DNA of 40,422 bases from Candidatus Zixiibacteriota bacterium. GTDB taxonomy: Bacteria; Electryoneota; B3-LCP. The notes under the pieces were generated by a model. The model was given only the letters and a program-made list of their open reading frames with translations, had not been told where the DNA came from and ran no database searches. Every line of letters starts with the position of its first letter. The first letter of the stretch is position 1. This document shows positions 1 through 6,478 of this stretch, one piece after another. Both the position numbers and the translations under genes were made by a program. The stretch spans positions 1 to 40,422 of the forward strand of contig QZKQ01000044.1 in assembly GCA_003599535.1 (NCBI GenBank), in the 5' to 3' direction.

Positions 1-15
1 CAAGAACTAATAACT

Positions 16-42
16 AAGGGCGGCCACTGGCCGCCCTTTTTT
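16..42 (+). terminator. Rho-independent terminator
   Basis: A GC stem (GGGCGGCC / GGCCGCCC with a very short loop) is followed directly by six T on the plus strand. It probably ends a plus-strand gene lying left of the window. The minus-strand peptidase gene stops at 71, so the hairpin may also serve that gene from the other side, where the A tract becomes a weak T tract. Confidence 0.75.
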
Positions 43-70
43 CTCGCATCTCACATCTCGCAGCTCGCCT

Positions 71-1216
71 CTACTTGAACTGTATCACGTGCGAATGGGT
101 GATCTCTTCCACTCCGGAACCGGTCACCACCACGTCGTTTTCCAGGCGGCAGCCGCCCAGGGTGGTGTGCACCACGCCCGGTTCGACCGTGAACACCATG
201 CCCGGCTCCAGTACGATGGGCTTCCAGTACTTCAGCATGTTGGGGTCGGTGGGCTTGCGGCGCAGGAAGGGGGGATCGTGCACTTCCAGGCCGATGCCGT
301 GGCCCAGGGAATAGGGCATGTTCAACCCCGCCTGCTCGATGACGGTGATGGCCGCGTCGGCGATTTCGTGAGCCAGCGCGCCCGGCTTGATCAGGCTGAT
401 GGCCTTGTCGTAGGCCCGCTGGGTGGCGTCCACGATGGCCTGCTGTTCCGGCGGCAATTGCCCGAAGATCAGCGGCACGGTGACATCGGTGGCGTAGCCC
501 TTCCACCACAGCCCCATGTCAATCAGGGCCAGGCCGGGCAGGTCGAGCTGGGCGTCGGAGGTGGGCGGCACCTGGTGGATCATGCCCGACCGGTCGCGGT
601 TGGCGGTCAGGGTTTCGAAGCTGACCCCTTCGGCGCCCCGCCGGCGCATCTCCACTTCCAGGTAGATGGCCAGGTCAATTTCCTTCAGGCCGCGGTGCTC
701 TTCCACGAAGGGGCGGATCAGGTTGATGATGTCGTCGGTGACCCGGGCGCCTTCGCGCAGGATGGCAATCTCCTGCGGCGTCTTGGTGGACCGGGCCCGG
801 ATCAGGCCGGCGTCGGCGCCGTCCGGCCGGCAGATGAACTTGGCCTGGGGGAATTCGTCCTGCAGATCCAGCACGGTGAAGTGCTTTTCGTTGGGCAGGA
901 CTTCCAGGGTGAAACGGTCGCCCAGCTTCTGCCGCAGAGCGCTGCTGACGGCCGCCCGGTAGGAGCGGTCGAAGTTGGCGATGTCCAGGACGACGTCCAC
1001 CTGGGCCATCTGCCGGGCCATGACCTGGTCCCAGGGGATCAGCGTCATGGATCCGTCCTGGAACAGCAGCAGGTGCGCGTCCGACGGGTGGCCGCTGACG
1101 TAGCGCAGGTTCTTGTTGCGGTTGGACTCAAAGTCGGAAATCAGCAACACGTCGGCCCCTCGCGAGGCCAGGTCCGCCGTCAGGGCGGACAGTTTCTGGT
1201 CGGTTATGATACGCAT
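71..1216 (-). CDS. M24 family metallopeptidase (Xaa-Pro aminopeptidase-like)
   Basis: A 381-residue cytoplasmic protein with the two-domain layout of the M24 'pita-bread' peptidases: a creatinase-like N-terminal domain (about 1-140) and a catalytic domain (about 145-381). All five dinuclear metal ligands can be placed: Asp233 (LIDMG), Asp244 (ATDVT), His306 (LGHGIGLEVHD), Glu345 (TVEPG) and Glu359 (RLEND). Family members remove N-terminal residues ahead of proline or split X-Pro dipeptides; the exact substrate cannot be read from sequence. The start has GAGGG six bases or so upstream. The left arm of the GxxExxY element lies only about 27 bp upstream of the start codon, so it occupies the promoter region. 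Confidence 0.9.
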   Translation of the reverse strand: MRIITDQKLSALTADLASRGADVLLISDFESNRNKNLRYVSGHPSDAHLLLFQDGSMTLIPWDQVMARQMAQVDVVLDIANFDRSYRAAVSSALRQKLGDRFTLEVLPNEKHFTVLDLQDEFPQAKFICRPDGADAGLIRARSTKTPQEIAILREGARVTDDIINLIRPFVEEHRGLKEIDLAIYLEVEMRRRGAEGVSFETLTANRDRSGMIHQVPPTSDAQLDLPGLALIDMGLWWKGYATDVTVPLIFGQLPPEQQAIVDATQRAYDKAISLIKPGALAHEIADAAITVIEQAGLNMPYSLGHGIGLEVHDPPFLRRKPTDPNMLKYWKPIVLEPGMVFTVEPGVVHTTLGGCRLENDVVVTGSGVEEITHSHVIQFK

Positions 1217-1242
1217 GGAACCCTCGACTATTAAAACAAAAA

Positions 1243-1691
1243 TTCACCGCAGAGACGCAGAGAGCGCGGAGATTTTATTTTGTTACAAATTATTGACGAT
1301 GCGGCGGATGCCGCTTTTCAGAACGGGTACGTTGAAGTTGACCAGCAAACCCAGTTTCCAATTGCCCAATTTCAGATACGTCAGCAACTGCGCTTCATGG
1401 ATGGTTTGAAGTGCATCAACAGCTTTGATTTCCACCACCACCGCATTTTCAATCAGCAGATCGAGCCGATATCCGCAATCCAATTTTGTACCTTTATACA
1501 TTACGGAAGAGCCCTTTGCCGCTCGAACTCAAGGCGCCGTAGGGACAGTTCCCGGCATAAGCATTCTTCATAGGCGGATTCTAATAATCCGGGTCCCAGG
1601 ATTCGATGTACTTCGATAGCAGCTCCGATGATTTCATAACTTAGAGCATTAATATCCATCTTCTTTGCGTTCTTTGCGTCTTTGCGGTGAA
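1243..1691. mobile_element. GxxExxY cassette bounded by inverted repeats
   Basis: A 449-bp unit. The left arm (1243-1273, plus strand) and the right arm (1658-1691, minus strand) both read inward as TTCACCGCARAGACGCARAG. The first 25 positions match at 22, and the differences are all A/G. The unit holds only the GxxExxY gene. The right arm is also the last coding stretch of the neighbouring methyltransferase, which implies that the unit entered that gene's 3' end. No clear target-site duplication is visible. The CACCGCAAAGACGC-type repeat is often seen beside GxxExxY genes (recalled, not searched). Confidence 0.55.
1283..1659 (-). pseudogene. GxxExxY family PD-(D/E)XK nuclease-like protein, frameshifted
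   Basis: The N-terminal part (from the ATG at 1659) carries GLLESAY, the motif that names the GxxExxY family (PDDEXK_3 fold), and ends ...ERQRALP followed by a stop near 1501. The C-terminal part continues in another frame as [16 protein letters not shown], then VVVEIKAV, with the Asp...Glu-x-Lys pattern of PD-(D/E)XK nucleases intact. Family members read ...LPVxYKG..., so one missing base in the CCG-TAATG junction restores the full protein of about 125 residues. This is either a real single-base deletion or an assembly error. The function of the family is not established. The gene overlaps the methyltransferase stop by about 11 bp and sits inside inverted repeats. Confidence 0.75.
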
Positions 1692-2392
1692 TATATTTTA
1701 AGTCGTTCTTCCGCTTCTCGGTGGTGGTCGGGGTCAATCTCCCACACCATATAGCGTCGCCCTTCCCGCCGGGCGGCTTCGGCCGTCGACCCGCTGCCGC
1801 CGTAGGGGTCCAGGACGATTTCGCCGGGGTCGCTGGAGGCCTGAATCAGACGCCGCAGCAGGTCCACCGGCTTGGAGGTGCCGTGATTGTAGCGGTAGTT
1901 GTTGACCTTGGGGTACACCTCCAGGCGCCCCCCCCGGCGATCCTTCACCAGCACGTTGGACTGCCGCTTCCCCTGCAACGGCCGCGACCGCCCCTTGGCC
2001 GCGAAGATGATGAATTCATGCTGGGGCGCGAAATTCCCCCGCAGATCCCCCGACCCGTGATTATTCTTGATCCACACCAGGCAGTTCTTATACAGAAACC
2101 CCGCCCGTACCAGCTCCGCCCGGATTTCCGGGAAAGTCAGGTGGTCGCAAAAGCAGTACAGGTGCGCCCCCTCTTTCAGCACCCGGAAACTTTCCCGGGC
2201 GAACGCCTCCCGGTCAAAGTGCCGCCGCTGCACCTGCTTCAGCTTGGGATGCGCCACCGGCCGGTTGCTGCGGTAATCCTTGTAGGGCGGATCGGTCAGT
2301 ACCAGGTCCACGCACGCGTCCGGCAGCCGGGCGAACAGGTCGCGGTTGTCGCCGCAGATCAGGCGGTCGAGGAGGTCGGGGGGGAAGGACAT
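1649..2392 (-). CDS. DNA N6-adenine/N4-cytosine methyltransferase
   Basis: A 247-residue SAM-dependent DNA methyltransferase of the N6_N4_Mtase family. Catalytic motif IV is TDPPY at 33-37. Motif I, DPYGGSG, is at about 195-201, so the order (catalytic motif first, SAM motif later) is that of the beta class. It would methylate adenine or N4-cytosine in a short target that cannot be deduced. No cognate restriction enzyme gene is adjacent; the only nuclease-like neighbours are two broken PD-(D/E)XK genes. The last 14 or so residues ([14 protein letters not shown]) are not family sequence. They are the translation of the right inverted repeat of the GxxExxY cassette, which also supplies the stop codon. 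The fold ends before this tail, so activity may be kept. No strong Shine-Dalgarno sequence precedes the ATG. Confidence 0.85.
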   Translation of the reverse strand: MSFPPDLLDRLICGDNRDLFARLPDACVDLVLTDPPYKDYRSNRPVAHPKLKQVQRRHFDREAFARESFRVLKEGAHLYCFCDHLTFPEIRAELVRAGFLYKNCLVWIKNNHGSGDLRGNFAPQHEFIIFAAKGRSRPLQGKRQSNVLVKDRRGGRLEVYPKVNNYRYNHGTSKPVDLLRRLIQASSDPGEIVLDPYGGSGSTAEAARREGRRYMVWEIDPDHHREAEERLKIYSPQRRKERKEDGY

Positions 2393-2433
2393 ACCAAGAT
2401 TGAATCTGAAATTGAATGATCCTGGCCTTTTTT

Positions 2434-2523
2434 ATCCCCCCTTAATTCCCCCTTAGAAAGGGGGGAAACCACCTCCCCACGCGGGGATGTTCCCCCCCTT
2501 TCTAAGGGGGGGCAGGGGGGGAT
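2434..2523. repeat. C-rich/G-rich palindromic repeat, left of DUF559
   Basis: An imperfect inverted repeat: an arm beginning ATCCCCCCTTAATTCCCCC with an internal TTAGAAAGGGGGG, a short centre holding CCCCACGCGGGG, then the reverse arm ending GGGGGGCAGGGGGGAT. A sister copy lies at 3071-3151, and the two frame the DUF559 gene. It could fold into a long hairpin with nested smaller stems. Confidence 0.8.
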
Positions 2524-2587
2524 CTAAGGCAGGCGGATGTCAGTGACCGATAATAATCGCACCAGGAAAAGAGCTATAATCTTGGCC

Positions 2588-3025
2588 TTATTGTTTATTC
2601 CTTATTAGTGAATCAATCGCTCGGCAAACCCCTTCAAATTTACTCTTAATCTCTTCATTGGTGAATCGGCAAATTCTCAAACCATATCCTTCCAGTATGG
2701 CAGTGCGCTCCTTGTCGCGACCTTTGCCATCTTCGGTGAAATGTGGCTCTCCATCAATTTCGATCACCAATCTGGCTTCCGGGCAATAGAAATCCACAAT
2801 AAAATGATCAATGGGGCGTTGCCGAAGGAATCACGGTCGTTGATAGCGCAGATAGCCCCTCCAAAGTTTCGCTTCTGCCGCCGTCATGTGTTTCCGTAAT
2901 TCTCTTGCCCGGATGACGAGTTCAGGATTGTAGGGGAGACAATAAACGTTGGCGATTAGCCCAAGGCGAGGGGCTTGTCTATTCAGTTGGGTTGGTTCAC
3001 CTTCGTCCTGGTTTTGGTTTTTCAT
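2588..3025 (-). pseudogene. DUF559 (Vsr-like endonuclease fold) protein with in-frame stop
   Basis: Two stretches in the same frame read as one DUF559 protein. The first has RARELRKHMTAAEAKLW and ends ...YLRYQRP. After one TGA codon it continues FLRQRPIDHFIVDFYC and then PEARLVIEIDGEPH, the conserved core with the acidic residues of the Vsr/PD-(D/E)XK fold. In the family the stop position is normally covered by residues of the FRRQ-type strand, so a CGA to TGA change is likely. Nothing else is disrupted, which points to recent inactivation, readthrough or a sequencing error. The intact protein would be about 145 residues. Similar proteins are common small genes of unproven role, distantly like very-short-patch repair nucleases. 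Palindromic repeats lie 45-65 bp away on each side. Confidence 0.75.
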
Positions 3026-3070
3026 TTCTAAACTCTGTCAACCAACCTAAGCTTGCCTGCCCTTTTCTTT

Positions 3071-3151
3071 ATCCCCCCTTAGTCCCCCCTTAAAAAGGGG
3101 GGAAACCCCAGCCTTCGATGCACCCCCCTTGTTAAGGGGGGGCGGGGGGAT
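3071..3151. repeat. C-rich/G-rich palindromic repeat, right of DUF559
   Basis: Second copy of the element at 2434-2523: ATCCCCCCTTAGTCCCCCC then TTAAAAAGGGGGG, a different centre, and the reverse arm GTTAAGGGGGGGCGGGGGGAT. The arms are conserved and the loop is not, as expected if the hairpin structure is what is maintained or recognised. Confidence 0.8.
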
Positions 3152-3183
3152 CAAAAGGGTCCGGATTAAATGATTGTCTCGCT

Positions 3184-4386
3184 TCACGCCCGCGCCGGCC
3201 GATGCACCAGCAGCGTCAGCAGGATCACCGCCACGCCTGCCAAACCGGCTCCGGTCAGGAAGGCGGCCTGGGGGCTGAAGGCGGTCCAGATCAGCCCGAA
3301 GATCAGGCTGGCGGGCAGCGCCGCAATCCCCACCGCCAGGTGGAACCAGCCGAAGGCGTAGCCCCGATTCTCATCCCCCACCAAATCCACCACGAAGGCC
3401 CGTTCCACCCCTTCGGCCAGGCCGAAGTAGACGCCGTACACCAGGAACAGCGCCCAGACATGCCAGGCGGTCCCGGCGAAGGCGAAGCCCACGTATACCA
3501 GCGCGTACCAGCCCCACCCCAGGGCCAGGATGGTGAAACGCCCGAAGCGGTCCGACAGGCGGCCTCCCGGCGTGGCCGTGACCGACTTGACGATATGGAA
3601 GGCCGACCACAGGATGGGGATCAGCGCCAGGGACACGCCCAGATCCTGGGCCCGCAGCAGCAGGAAGGCATCCGAAGAGTTGCCCAGGGTGAAAACGAAG
3701 ACGCACAGCAGGTACTTCCAGAAGTGCGCCTTCAGCGCGGCCTTCAGCTTCACCACGGACTTCATGGCCACGGCCCGCTCGCGCACGCCGAAGATCAGCA
3801 CGGCCAGGGCGCCCACCACGGGGAGGGCGGCCAGGGCGAAGACCCAGCGCAACTGCTGGTCCCGGGGCATCTGCGCGGGCATCAGGAGCAGCAGCCCCGA
3901 TGCCAGCAGCGGCCCGATGACCGCCCCCAGGTGATCCAGGGCTCGTTGATAGCCGTAAGCCCGCCCCCGGATGGCCGGAGGCACGATGTCGGCGATCATG
4001 GCGTCGCGGGGGGCTGAACGGATCCCTTTGCCCACGCGGTCCAGCAGGCGCAGGGCGAAGAGCTGCCCGAAGACGGTGGTGGCGGCCATCAGTGGGCGGG
4101 CCAGGCCGGAAAGGGCATACCCCGCCACGGTGGGCGCCTTGCGTTTGCGGAACTTGTCCGACCAGCGCCCCGACCAGACCTTCAGAATGCTGGCCAACGC
4201 TTCGGCGAAACCTTCCAGCGCGCCCAGCGACACCGCTCCCACCCCCAGCACCGTGGTCAGGAAGGCGGGGATGAGCGGGTAGATCATCTCCGAAGCGGCG
4301 TCATTGAACAGGCTGACGAAGCCCAGGGCTTTGACTTCGCCAGGGAGCTTGACGGCTCCGGCGTCGGATTTGGGGGAAAGAGCCAT
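3184..4386 (-). CDS. MFS transporter
   Basis: A 400-residue major facilitator protein with about 12 hydrophobic segments. The loop between TM2 and TM3 shows the MFS basic pattern (SGRWSDKFRKRK), and DRVGKGIRSAPRDAMIAD follows TM4. The N-terminal GFVSLFNDAASEMIYPLIPAF belongs to a drug-exporter-like MFS branch found widely in bacteria. The substrate is unknown. No neighbouring gene suggests one: the gene stands alone between the DUF559 cassette and a response regulator. The start ATG at 4386 is the first in frame with the family N-terminus; no strong ribosome binding site is seen. Confidence 0.85.
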   Translation of the reverse strand: MALSPKSDAGAVKLPGEVKALGFVSLFNDAASEMIYPLIPAFLTTVLGVGAVSLGALEGFAEALASILKVWSGRWSDKFRKRKAPTVAGYALSGLARPLMAATTVFGQLFALRLLDRVGKGIRSAPRDAMIADIVPPAIRGRAYGYQRALDHLGAVIGPLLASGLLLLMPAQMPRDQQLRWVFALAALPVVGALAVLIFGVRERAVAMKSVVKLKAALKAHFWKYLLCVFVFTLGNSSDAFLLLRAQDLGVSLALIPILWSAFHIVKSVTATPGGRLSDRFGRFTILALGWGWYALVYVGFAFAGTAWHVWALFLVYGVYFGLAEGVERAFVVDLVGDENRGYAFGWFHLAVGIAALPASLIFGLIWTAFSPQAAFLTGAGLAGVAVILLTLLVHRPARA

Positions 4387-4501
4387 GGGGCACCGATAGG
4401 GTTATAAAAAGGATGATGCTGCCGTATTGAAGGGATACGGAAGAATAGGGGCGGGAGAAAGTCACGTGAGCGCGAATACGCCAAGTTATACGGATTTGAC
4501 G

Positions 4502-4526
4502 GGGTACCTTTCTGCAGAAGGTACTT
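4502..4526. repeat. Small palindrome around CTGCAG
   Basis: GTACCTT and AAGGTAC arms of 7 bp flank a CTGCAG core with one extra T. It lies in the roughly 150-bp gap between the MFS gene and the nucleotidyltransferase remnant. It lacks a T tract, so it is not a convincing terminator. The rest of the gap holds nothing recognisable. Confidence 0.4.
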
Positions 4527-4537
4527 GGCAACCTCAA

Positions 4538-4681
4538 TCAATAAATTCCTCCCATCGGCCGGCCACAGGTGAAGGAGCCGTACAGGATCACGCTCACCCG
4601 CCGGTCGCCGTAGATCTCCGCCAGCTTCTCCCGGACCCGGGCCAGCAGGGGCATGATCTCCCGGCGCGGGCGGCGTTTCAC
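4538..4681 (-). pseudogene. Truncated nucleotidyltransferase-like remnant
   Basis: From a GTG that overlaps the response regulator stop (GTGA), this frame gives 47 residues: MPLLARVREKLAEIYGDRR after a short basic lead, then VSVILYGSFTCGRPMGG and a stop. VILYGS is the start of the minimal nucleotidyltransferase motif, normally followed by aspartates (SDIDLLV). Those are missing here and were not found in the other frames downstream, so the gene is cut off right at the active site. The overlap with the upstream gene suggests it was once co-translated with it. Could also be chance coding, but the LYGS block and helix pattern fit the family well. Confidence 0.45.
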
Positions 4682-5391
4682 CTCGCCTCTTCGATCCTCT
4701 TCACCGCCTCCTTCACCTCCGTTTCGATGTCAATCATTTGGCAGGAAAAGTCGTAGTCCACGATCTTGATCTCTTCCAGGCGGTTCAGGATGCGCAGCAC
4801 CGCGGTGACCTTCTCGGCCGCCCGCAGGGATTCGCGCACCAGGGTCTGGTGTTCGGGGGAGAGCCCCGTCACCCGCCCCGACTTGACCGCCTCGGTCAGG
4901 CTTTCCAGGGACATGGTCAGGGCGCAGTTGAAGTTGTTGATGTAGTGCGACACCGTGATCATGGTCTGGTTGAAGGCTTGGTGGCGGGCCAGTTCGGCCT
5001 GCTGCCGGCGCACCTCTTCCTGGGCGGCGCGGAATTCCAGCGCCCGCAGCACCGAGACGCGCAACTGGTCGTCGTCCCAGGGCTTATGGAAGAACTTGTA
5101 CACGTGCCCCTGGTTGATGGCCTGCAGCACGATGTCCATTTCCCCCCGCCCGGTGATGAGCATGCGGATGGCTCCGGGCTGGATTTCCCGGCACCGGCGC
5201 AGGAATTCCACCCCGGTCATTTCCGGCATGTTGTGGTCCGACAGGATCAGGTCCACGGGGTGATCTTGCAGGTAAGTCAGGGCGGAGGGGCCGTTTTCGG
5301 CGGTGTCAATCTCCAGGTCGTCGTCCATGAACACGCGGCGCAGCGCCTTCAGGACGTAGGGTTCGTCATCCACGAACAGGACGCGGGGCAT
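4678..5391 (-). CDS. Response regulator with receiver domain and DHp-like C-terminus
   Basis: A 237-residue protein. The receiver domain spans about 1-120 with acidic pair Asp8/Asp9, phospho-acceptor Asp52, Thr80 and Lys103; FHKPWDDDQL resembles receivers of RpfG/HD-GYP-type regulators. A helical linker (about 118-145, rich in Q, R and E) leads to a helical region holding VSHYINN, with His149 placed like the phospho-histidine of HisKA domains. No ATPase domain follows. It could be a phosphotransfer or dimerisation module, or a degenerate kinase. No DNA-binding output domain is present, so a protein-protein or phosphorelay output is likelier than direct gene control. No partner kinase is adjacent. 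Confidence 0.8.
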   Translation of the reverse strand: MPRVLFVDDEPYVLKALRRVFMDDDLEIDTAENGPSALTYLQDHPVDLILSDHNMPEMTGVEFLRRCREIQPGAIRMLITGRGEMDIVLQAINQGHVYKFFHKPWDDDQLRVSVLRALEFRAAQEEVRRQQAELARHQAFNQTMITVSHYINNFNCALTMSLESLTEAVKSGRVTGLSPEHQTLVRESLRAAEKVTAVLRILNRLEEIKIVDYDFSCQMIDIETEVKEAVKRIEEAR

Positions 5392-5424
5392 GGGGTCTCC
5401 GGGTCGGCTTGATGTGTAACCCTC

Positions 5425-5614
5425 GCCCGGGACTGAAGTCCTCGGGCTACGTTCATTCTATCCACTGATGGTCATCAAGTAATTAACCTGCTAAACGCTG
5501 AATGCTGTGGTGGCATTTAGGATAGCAGTTACTTGATGACCATAAGTGGATGTTCTTCCAGCGTCCCGCTTCAGCGGGACAGCACGACCGTAGCCCGGAA
5601 ATTCATTCCCGGGC
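5425..5614. repeat. Composite REP-like element with long nested inverted repeat
   Basis: The outer borders are a palindrome ending CTCGGGCTAC (5425-5450) and its mirror GTAGCCCGGAAATTC...CCCGGGC (5590-5614). Inside is a 23-bp inverted repeat (5460-5482 and 5529-5551, one mismatch, ATCCACT...AAGTAA) around a 46-nt centre, then a perfect GTCCCGCTTCAGCGGGAC hairpin (5563-5580). The same outer borders and ATCCACT/AGTGGAT inner arms recur at 7603-7711. The element fills the gap between the response regulator and the cyclophilin gene. Confidence 0.75.
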
Positions 5615-5635
5615 AAGAGTGGGCTCAGTCGCAGT

Positions 5636-6301
5636 TTATTTCACCTGATCCCGCGGCACGATGCTGACCTTCTGCATCTGCACCGGCTCGGTGGGGTTGT
5701 CGCGCGCGTCGCGGGGGACGGCGACGATCTGGTCGGCCACTTCCTGGCCCTGGATCACCCGGCCGAAGACGGTGTACTGGCCGTCCAGGTGGGGGACGTC
5801 GGCCACGGTGATGAAGAACTGCGATCCGGCGCTGTTGGGATCCTGCGAGCGGGCCATGGACAGGGTCCCCTTGACGTGTTTCTTGCTGTTGAATTCGGCA
5901 TTGATGCTGTAGCCGGGGCCGCCGGAACCGTCGTTGGCCCGGTTCTCGTCCTTGCTGTTGGGGTCGCCGCCCTGGATCATGAACCCGGGGATGACCCGGT
6001 GGAAGGTGGTGCCGTCGTAGAAGCCTTCCCGGGCCAGCTTCTTGAAGTTGGCCACGTGGTTGGGCGCCACGTCGGGGAAGAACTCGAGCACGATGCGGCC
6101 GAACCGGGTGTCAATGATCGCGGCCTCTTCGGCGGTGGGCTCAGTAGTCTGCTCGGGGGTCTGCTCCATGGTGGCCTCCGGTTCGGTGGCGGTCTGGGCC
6201 GGCTCTTCGGCCGGGGTCTGGCTGGTCTGCTCGGCCTTCTGGCCGCCGCAGCTCATCAGCAGGGCGATCATGACCGGCAAAATGATCAGCATTCGTTTCA
6301 T
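5636..6301 (-). CDS. Lipoprotein cyclophilin-type peptidyl-prolyl cis-trans isomerase
   Basis: A 221-residue protein. It has a lipoprotein signal peptide with lipobox LMSC (Cys18), a low-complexity Thr/Glu/Pro linker to about residue 60, then a complete cyclophilin domain. Recognisable blocks are FKKLAREGFYDGTTFHRVIPGFMIQGGDP (with the catalytic Arg in FHRV), SMARSQDPNSAGSQFFI and the GQYTVFGRVIQG end. It should catalyse proline isomerisation on proteins outside the inner membrane, anchored by lipid. AAGGAG lies six bases before the ATG, and a strong promoter lies upstream at 6353-6381. Confidence 0.93.
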   Translation of the reverse strand: MKRMLIILPVMIALLMSCGGQKAEQTSQTPAEEPAQTATEPEATMEQTPEQTTEPTAEEAAIIDTRFGRIVLEFFPDVAPNHVANFKKLAREGFYDGTTFHRVIPGFMIQGGDPNSKDENRANDGSGGPGYSINAEFNSKKHVKGTLSMARSQDPNSAGSQFFITVADVPHLDGQYTVFGRVIQGQEVADQIVAVPRDARDNPTEPVQMQKVSIVPRDQVK

Positions 6302-6352
6302 GGTTGCTCCTTATCAGGGGATGTGGGGAAGTGTGGAACTCTCATTCGTGGC

Positions 6353-6381
6353 AATATACTCATTTTTCGGCTTTTTGTCAA
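6353..6381 (-). promoter_or_regulatory. Sigma70-type promoter of the cyclophilin gene
   Basis: On the minus strand: TTGACA (6376-6381), 17 bp, TATATT (6353-6358). The bases ahead of the -10 are AATGAG, identical to those in the promoter at 9413-9441. The expected transcript start is about 45 bp upstream of the ATG at 6301. Confidence 0.8.
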
Positions 6382-6478
6382 CCGATTTGTGGGCGGGGTG
6401 CGGGTGGAAAGGGGTGAAAACCGGCAGGGGCAGCCGTGATGGCTGCCCCTGCGATCCGGCCCTCGAACGGGAAGGGGA

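Noticed and set aside
1649-3025. Functional restriction-modification system
   Set aside because: Both nuclease-like genes are broken, belong to families without proven restriction activity and sit in their own repeat-bounded cassettes.
2434-3151. Pair of C-rich palindromes as transcription terminators
   Set aside because: They are far longer than terminators, lack T runs in the right place and are related to each other in sequence, so they are repeats first.
4538-4681. MNT/HEPN toxin-antitoxin pair
   Set aside because: Only the first part of a nucleotidyltransferase is present, and the neighbour is a receiver protein, not a HEPN protein.
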